Below, one piece after another: positions 7,366 to 12,218 of a stretch of DNA of 12,218 nucleotides. Position numbers and translations under genes: made by a program. The notes below the pieces were generated by a model that made no database searches, was not told the DNA's origin, and saw only the letters and a program-made list of their open reading frames with translations. The DNA lies in assembly GCA_900763175.1 (NCBI GenBank), contig CAAFJI010000361.1:1-12218 (forward strand). Reading direction: 5' to 3'. The stretch comes from Lachnospiraceae bacterium. GTDB taxonomy: Bacteria; Bacillota; Clostridia; Lachnospirales; Lachnospiraceae. Position 1 is the first letter of the stretch. The number at the start of each line of letters is the position of its first letter.

Positions 7366-9936
7366 TTATTCTGTTGCCGGGTAACTCCACTGTGTCACAG
7401 TAAATCCTGGGCAAGTATAATTAAATCTTCCACTGCCATAACGAGAATTCAGATATGGACTAGATACTAATGCATCTGGAATCGGCACTGCCTTTCCATC
7501 TGCAAAGAATCCATCTGTCAAACCAAATTCTAACAGACCACTTCCCGGAGAAGCAAAGGTAAACTGCTCTCCCTCCTGCGTAACTTTGGCTGCAAGAAGT
7601 TTCTTGCAAAATGCCTCAAAGGTTCCATCCTCTCGCTTGCTTCCGCACTCTGCCAGCCATACGGTCTCATTGCCGTCAACAACTAATTCTCTTCCTGCAT
7701 ATGCACCTTCCTTGCGGAACGAATGCTGTACATTGGAGTAAATGCCCACATAGCTGTCGTTCTTACGTCCAAAGGTCCATTTTCCCTCTGATATTACTTC
7801 ATCAAATTTACGTGCATTAAAATGGCAATGCGTCATCCAGATATCTGGGTTATTTACATTATGCCAAATCACAGCCAGCGTACGTCCATGCATCAGTACT
7901 CTTGGCAAAAACGCCTGACCTGCCCAATAATCAGGACGCAAGCCGCTTCCCTCTGCCACATTGTTCGGAGATGAGAAAAATAATGAGATATCCCCTGGAA
8001 TTGCAATCATCGCTGAAATAAAATGCATATCGCACATTCCCACATTGTGATCACGCACGCCGCCAATCATATACTCTGGTGTACGTCGAATTGTAAAGTC
8101 GGCATTATGCTTATCAAAGTGCATAATACCTTCCTTGAATGTAAAAGTGGCTGGCGTAAAGTTATCCGCTAACTCACAAAGTCCCTTCGGCGGTACATAA
8201 TAGCTAAATGCCATCTCCTGACTGGCAAATTTCGCATTGGCTGGTGCATTGCCAAAGAACATCCAGAATAAACCATTGATCGTGCTCGCCAATCTGCTAC
8301 GCAGTGGCTTGTTGTAGCTGCGACCTCTAGGTGTTGCCATTACGCCATCAAAATCACTTACCGCAAAGATAAAGGTCATAAAGTCTAACAATACATTCAC
8401 CATATTGCGAAGCGGATATTCCTCCATCGGCAAAACTTCGCGAAGTACCAATAAAGCAGAGATTGTAACTGGCAAATAAGAGTCTGAATGCGGCTCATCA
8501 AAGCCAACACGGCAGCGCTGATTCAGCCATTCTACCAAGTGCATACGTCCCTTTAACGAATGATACATACCATTTTGTCCGCAGTTGGTAAAAATATCTT
8601 CCGGATATAAAAGACCAGCCAGATACTCGCATACATGGAAGCCAATACGATGATTTTCAGAACAATAAAACATGGAAGAGGTTCCCGGCTCATCTACCCA
8701 GTAACGGAAGCCTAACGATGCATGCTTTACCATCTCCACAATTTCTGGATCCAAAAGACCGGCATCCTTATCCTCCCACATCAGCCAAAGCAGTGGCAAC
8801 AGCTCAAAATCTGCACAGTCCTTTCTTTTTTCAATCTTATCACACAAAACTCGGATGCTTTCATGATCTATCTCATCTGCACGGCCCAAACGATACAGTG
8901 CCAGTGCATTCCCCTGAGAAGCTAATCTCTCAAGCGTCAACTGTCTTCTTTCCTCAAAGTGCTCCCAACCTGGATAAGGTGCCAGAACCTGCTCAATCGA
9001 AAAGCTTACTGTTTTTTCTGTCAGTGGCGTACCATCAAGCAACTTCCACGCGATATTCACCGTATACTCTCCAGGCTTAGTAATACCTTTCATGGCAATC
9101 ATGCCATCCTTTTCTACCACGCCCCTGTCATCTTCTGCTCCAAGTGTAAGCGAGAATACTACCGATTGCGTTTCATCCTGTTTCTTTGATGCCAGAACAT
9201 TCAATTCCACAACGCAATTTGAGAACGGATAGCCACCCACACAAATCTTTGGGATCTCCCCTTCCTCATAAATATCATCCTCCAAATGGGTCTCCAGCTG
9301 ACTACGGAAAATCTCTGCACGCACATTTTCATCCATGTTGAGTGGCACACTGGCAAAAAGAGGAGCCTCACAGGAAACCAGTTCCATACTCAGGCTAATA
9401 CCAGTTCCTCGATCGACCTTTCCGGAAACAGCGATCAGTGTATTTTTACCAGCTTTCAGTTTTAATGTTACCATCTCGCAATTTGGATTTACCACATGCT
9501 CAAACACATAACGGCGTGGGCGCTTTCTGGAACTCAAATCGGTATTATTGTATACCACACTGCCATTTAACAAGACAACCAGTCTACACTCCGGGATTTT
9601 GATTGTAATCTCCTGCTCACACTCACTCTCCAGTTCCAGATAAATCGGCATCAGACCAAATTTTTCAGTAATGTAATAATGACCATCCGCATACTTTGGA
9701 GACTGTGCATCGCATACCGTCCATTTTCCTTCCATATCACAAACGGTAAAGGAATCAAACTCACGAAACTCCTTATTGCTAAGCTCTTCCCCAGCCTGTG
9801 CCATCATTTTCTCAATATAAGCTCGCATTGCCTTTCCGGTACGCTCATCCGGATAATCCTTTTCCAAAACACCAGTTACCAGAAATGGACGAATCAGTTT
9901 TCCCGCAACTAACTTCTTTTTAAAATATGTATCCAT
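7366..9936 (-). CDS. Large uncharacterised protein with lyase-like toroid and beta-sandwich architecture
   Basis: I do not recognise a named family for this 856-residue protein. It has no signal peptide. Residues about 60-190 form a beta-rich module with VVLLNGSVVYNN (120-131), and about 225-320 a second one. Residues about 325-580 are helical, as in (alpha/alpha) toroids of polysaccharide lyases, with MFYCSENHRIGFH (422-434), GFDEPHSDSYLP (478-489) and RGRSYNKPLRSR (537-548). Residues about 595-856 are beta-rich, like the C-terminal sandwich of such lyases. N428, H483, Y487 and the Arg/Tyr cluster at 537-548 are candidate active-site residues, because toroid lyases commonly use Asn/His/Tyr/Arg. 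A lyase acting on uronic-acid glycosidic bonds fits the adjacent GH105 gene, which needs unsaturated uronyl ends; this is inference, and a hydrolase is also possible. GAGAGG lies 6-7 nt before the ATG. It probably starts the enzyme part of the operon, after the transporter genes. Confidence 0.75.
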   Translation of the reverse strand: MDTYFKKKLVAGKLIRPFLVTGVLEKDYPDERTGKAMRAYIEKMMAQAGEELSNKEFREFDSFTVCDMEGKWTVCDAQSPKYADGHYYITEKFGLMPIYLELESECEQEITIKIPECRLVVLLNGSVVYNNTDLSSRKRPRRYVFEHVVNPNCEMVTLKLKAGKNTLIAVSGKVDRGTGISLSMELVSCEAPLFASVPLNMDENVRAEIFRSQLETHLEDDIYEEGEIPKICVGGYPFSNCVVELNVLASKKQDETQSVVFSLTLGAEDDRGVVEKDGMIAMKGITKPGEYTVNIAWKLLDGTPLTEKTVSFSIEQVLAPYPGWEHFEERRQLTLERLASQGNALALYRLGRADEIDHESIRVLCDKIEKRKDCADFELLPLLWLMWEDKDAGLLDPEIVEMVKHASLGFRYWVDEPGTSSMFYCSENHRIGFHVCEYLAGLLYPEDIFTNCGQNGMYHSLKGRMHLVEWLNQRCRVGFDEPHSDSYLPVTISALLVLREVLPMEEYPLRNMVNVLLDFMTFIFAVSDFDGVMATPRGRSYNKPLRSRLASTINGLFWMFFGNAPANAKFASQEMAFSYYVPPKGLCELADNFTPATFTFKEGIMHFDKHNADFTIRRTPEYMIGGVRDHNVGMCDMHFISAMIAIPGDISLFFSSPNNVAEGSGLRPDYWAGQAFLPRVLMHGRTLAVIWHNVNNPDIWMTHCHFNARKFDEVISEGKWTFGRKNDSYVGIYSNVQHSFRKEGAYAGRELVVDGNETVWLAECGSKREDGTFEAFCKKLLAAKVTQEGEQFTFASPGSGLLEFGLTDGFFADGKAVPIPDALVSSPYLNSRYGSGRFNYTCPGFTVTQWSYPATE

Positions 9937-9961
9937 GCTATACCTCTCTTTTTATATGCAA

Positions 9962-10001
9962 GAAACGCAAGCCCGCGCTACAAAAGACCGGCTTGCGTTT
10001 C
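9962..10001 (-). terminator. 12-bp perfect hairpin between the binding-protein and lyase-like genes
   Basis: GAAACGCAAGCC (9962-9973) and GGCTTGCGTTTC (9990-10001) are perfect inverse complements around a 16-nt loop. In the transcript the stem is followed by TTGCATAT, so with the end of the arm the U-rich part is only TTTCTT, a poor rho-independent tail. A leaky terminator or a 3'-end stabiliser of the binding-protein mRNA is likely. Such structures are common after binding-protein genes, whose mRNA is kept more abundant than that of the flanking genes. The rest of this 142-bp gap holds no clear promoter. Confidence 0.6.
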
Positions 10002-10078
10002 GTTCCCACTATATAGTTACACTTCATATGCACTCTTCACAAAGATGCACGAAGGAGCTATATAACGTTACCTCGCCA

Positions 10079-11662
10079 TTATTTTGCTGCTTCTAATTCT
10101 TTATACAGAGCGATTTTCTGATCAATAATTTCCTGACCACCTGCTTCCAGATAATCATTCAGCACACTATCATACATATCATCAAATTCTTCTGGAGAAC
10201 AAGAAATCAACAGCGGAATGTTCGTCTGAGGATCTGATACAATACCAGCATACTCCTCATCTGCTTCTGTTCGGATTCCCTGGAAGTTATAATCAACCTG
10301 TCCGCCAACTAACGCACTCTTCAGGCACATGGTTCCAAGATCGTTTGCCTTTGCCTTTGCAGGTTCCATACCCTCAGAGGAAGGAACGAAACCATACGGA
10401 TTACCATTGTATACTAACATCATATCGCCACAAGTAATGCGCTCATAATCATACTCAGAGGATGACTTCTCCTCATCGGTCGGTGTGATTGTGATTACCT
10501 CATTGCCGTCCAGTTCATAATGAACGCCCTCAAAACCATACTGTAAAACCTTTGCATTGTCATAATCAGCAAGGAAATCCAGATACTTGATTGCATTCTC
10601 AGGATGCTCGCAGGAAGCAGGAACTGCAATATACATACCAGTAGGTGCATAAATTCGATTAAACTGCTCACCATTTACATTGTCAAGATAGAAGGAAACC
10701 AGCTCAGCGTCTGGATCTGCTTCATACAAATCAACACAGCCATTAGGACCACTCTGTGCTGCATCATGACCAAATGCAAGAACACGTCCGTTTGTTAAAA
10801 GCCCCTTGAATGCAGTATATCCAGTATCGGTATCTACCATGAAGTCTGGATCAATGATGCCATCATTATACAGTGTATTCAAATAGCGGATACCTTCCTT
10901 GTAACCCGGCCAGAACATTTCGTTGTAGCATGCATGCATTTCATCGGTCATTGATGCCACATCCAGGTATGAGAAGATGATCGGTCTTGTCTGGGTTGCA
11001 TTCCAAGCACCGATTACACCCAGCGGATACATCTCACTTCCCTGATTTTCAGGATCCAGTTCTTTGAACTGATGAAGCAGATCGGTGAAATCGTCCACGC
11101 TCATATGATAGATCCCATCTTCACCTGTCTGCAGCTCATAGCCAACCTCATCCAACCAGTCTTTACGGATATAGGTAGTTTGCCAACCCGCCTGAGTACG
11201 AACTGCCGGAATTGTCCACTGATGACCTTCCGATACACCGTAAGGCAACGATGATGCCAGATTTTCTTTCAGAGTTGGGCCGTACTCGTCGATCAGATCG
11301 GTCAGATCATATAATCCACCATCCTTACCAAACTGATTCATCATACTGCCTGTGTAGCTAAAGATGATATCTGGTGCTTCTCCTGCTGCCATCATGGTGT
11401 TGATCTTCTTGTCATCCTCAGAACGCGGAACGGCAACATATTCTAGTGTAATATTGTTTGGATCACCGAATTCCTTCTGCAGCCATCTGGTCCAGTAATT
11501 ATCGGTCGCTGAACCATAGGTCTCAGTTGTATTACCACGATCATACACCATAATTCGTAATGTGGTATTCTCCTCGTCTGCAAACACAGCGGAACTTCCA
11601 TAGCCTGTAAGACCGAGCACAAATGTTGACGCCAGCATCGTTGATAAGAACCTCTTCTTCAT
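10079..11662 (-). CDS. Extracellular sugar-binding protein of an ABC importer (LplA/YtcQ type)
   Basis: This 527-residue protein has an N-terminal export signal: KKR followed by a hydrophobic stretch. The mature part has the family 1 solute-binding pattern, with NTTLRIMVYDRG at its start, INTMMAAGEAPDIIFSY, LYDLTDLIDEYGPTL, WTIPA, and a late PENAIKYLDFLADYDNAKVLQYGFEG segment. The length fits the long LplA-type proteins that capture oligosaccharides. Where a lipobox LTGC would be expected, the sequence reads LTGY (18-21), followed by a plausible signal peptidase I site AVFA|DEE after residue 28. Without the cysteine it would not be lipid-anchored, which is odd for a Gram-positive binding protein. 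The Shine-Dalgarno AAAGGAGGT lies 8-9 nt before the ATG. It follows the permease gene by about 100 bp, and the neighbouring enzymes suggest a uronic-acid oligosaccharide ligand. Confidence 0.92.
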   Translation of the reverse strand: MKKRFLSTMLASTFVLGLTGYGSSAVFADEENTTLRIMVYDRGNTTETYGSATDNYWTRWLQKEFGDPNNITLEYVAVPRSEDDKKINTMMAAGEAPDIIFSYTGSMMNQFGKDGGLYDLTDLIDEYGPTLKENLASSLPYGVSEGHQWTIPAVRTQAGWQTTYIRKDWLDEVGYELQTGEDGIYHMSVDDFTDLLHQFKELDPENQGSEMYPLGVIGAWNATQTRPIIFSYLDVASMTDEMHACYNEMFWPGYKEGIRYLNTLYNDGIIDPDFMVDTDTGYTAFKGLLTNGRVLAFGHDAAQSGPNGCVDLYEADPDAELVSFYLDNVNGEQFNRIYAPTGMYIAVPASCEHPENAIKYLDFLADYDNAKVLQYGFEGVHYELDGNEVITITPTDEEKSSSEYDYERITCGDMMLVYNGNPYGFVPSSEGMEPAKAKANDLGTMCLKSALVGGQVDYNFQGIRTEADEEYAGIVSDPQTNIPLLISCSPEEFDDMYDSVLNDYLEAGGQEIIDQKIALYKELEAAK

Positions 11663-11764
11663 AAAAATTTACCTCCTTTAAATTAGATGCTTTTTGTTTT
11701 TTTCGCTTTATATACTTGCCGCATAACCGACAATATAGCCTTTTGTATCACTTACCTAATTTGA
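11663..11764. other. 102-bp gap between permease and binding-protein genes
   Basis: Apart from the strong AAAGGAGGT ribosome binding site of the binding-protein gene next to its start, only AT-rich sequence is seen. I find no convincing promoter pair, hairpin or open frame, so the two genes are probably co-transcribed. Confidence 0.5.
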
Positions 11765-12218
11765 TTAACCCTTCACAGAACCAATCATAACGCCCTTTAC
11801 AAAATATTTCTGCAACCACGGATACACGATCATAACCGGGATCATACTAAATACCATGCAGGCAGCCTTTACCGTCTCTGCGACCAGGTTGTCCTTCATC
11901 TCTGGAATATCTTCCATCATGGTGCTAATCTGACTTGCCTGTATCAGCTGACGCAGACGAACCTGAATCGTGTATAAGGAATCCTTATTGATGTAAAGAA
12001 TGGAATCCTGAAAACTATTCCAACGTCCCACCGCGTAGAAAAGTGCTAAGGTTGCTAACATTGCTTTTGACAGTGGCAACACAATCCTTAAAAGTACGAC
12101 CAGATCATTGGCTCCGTCCACATAGGCAGATTCTTCTATTTCTCTAGGCATGGACTGGAAAAAACTCTTCATTAAAATCATGTTATAAGTCGATAACACA
12201 CCAGGCAATACCAGTACC
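11765..12218 (-). CDS. Carbohydrate ABC transporter permease, C-terminal 151 residues (LplC/YtcP/MalG type; cut by right edge)
   Basis: The frame stays open to the right window edge, so the true start lies outside. The visible part begins VLVLPGVLSTYNMILMKSFF, a typical MalG-class segment. It then has the cytoplasmic EAA loop that docks with the ATPase: EIEESAYVDGANDLVVLLRIVLP, with the conserved E, DGA and I-LP. Two further membrane helices follow (around AMLATLALFYAVG and VFSMIPVMIVYPWLQKYFV), and the end GVMIGSVKG is typical of this subfamily. The protein is one half of the membrane channel for sugar import; the partner LplB-type permease would be expected just outside the window. A TTG codon near 12208 is an internal leucine here, not a start, because the homologous region continues upstream. 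Confidence 0.93.
   Translation of the reverse strand, partial: VLVLPGVLSTYNMILMKSFFQSMPREIEESAYVDGANDLVVLLRIVLPLSKAMLATLALFYAVGRWNSFQDSILYINKDSLYTIQVRLRQLIQASQISTMMEDIPEMKDNLVAETVKAACMVFSMIPVMIVYPWLQKYFVKGVMIGSVKG

Noticed and set aside
8718..9080. Plus-strand open frame of 120 codons inside the lyase-like gene.
   Set aside because: It is antisense to a clear coding frame, with no start signal and no recognisable protein pattern.
9985..10010. Catabolite-repression (cre) site candidate around GGGAACGAAACGCA on the minus strand.
   Set aside because: It misses conserved positions of the CcpA consensus on both sides and lies in the hairpin stem, so the similarity is not convincing.
10002..10078. 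TATATAG and CTATATA copies and TGCAT repeats in the gap before the lyase-like gene.
   Set aside because: The arms are short, far apart and AT-rich; no stable hairpin or paired promoter hexamers could be drawn.
1..12218. CRISPR arrays, tRNA or rRNA genes, insertion sequences and phage genes.
   Set aside because: No regularly spaced repeats, tRNA cloverleaf, rRNA segments, transposase frames or terminal inverted repeats were seen in either strand.

Overview
The window looks like part of a chromosome from a low-to-moderate GC Firmicute, most likely a gut-type Clostridium relative (Lachnospiraceae-like). The signs are strong AGGAGG-type ribosome binding sites, a fused FeoA-FeoB iron transporter, an LplA/YtcQ-type sugar-binding protein with a YtcP/LplC-type permease, and many intracellular carbohydrate enzymes. 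This placement is inferred from gene types, not from a marker gene. Every supported gene lies on the minus strand, so transcription runs from high to low coordinates.

From right to left, which is the direction of transcription, the first part is a carbohydrate uptake and breakdown locus. It holds the end of an ABC permease (11765-12218, cut by the window edge), its solute-binding protein (10079-11662), a perfect 12-bp inverted repeat in the next gap (9962-10001), a large uncharacterised protein with a predicted (alpha/alpha) toroid and beta-sandwich architecture resembling polysaccharide lyases (7366-9936), a GH105 unsaturated uronyl hydrolase with a long N-terminal extension (5110-7338), and an ArsR-type repressor-like protein with a large beta-rich C-terminal domain (4065-5051). 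After a 157-bp gap that may hold a promoter come a DUF1861-type beta-propeller protein (2957-3907) and an FAD-dependent oxidoreductase (1648-2949), which are translationally coupled.

The second, unrelated part is the left end. A 336-bp gap (1312-1647) holds a palindrome and perhaps the tail of a decayed gene. It also carries a good promoter with a Fur-like box for a FeoAB iron(II) transporter gene that runs off the left edge.

A working model, which is inference: a uronic-acid-containing oligosaccharide is imported by the ABC transporter. It is cleaved in the cytoplasm by the toroid lyase-like protein, giving an unsaturated uronyl end. GH105 removes that residue, and the propeller protein and the oxidoreductase handle the remaining sugar. 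The ArsR-type protein would sense a sugar intermediate and control the locus. None of the catabolic enzymes has a signal peptide, so the chemistry would be intracellular. The parts most worth following up are the unassigned toroid protein, the regulator's sensor domain, the related N-terminal modules of the two large enzymes, and a binding protein whose lipobox cysteine is a tyrosine.
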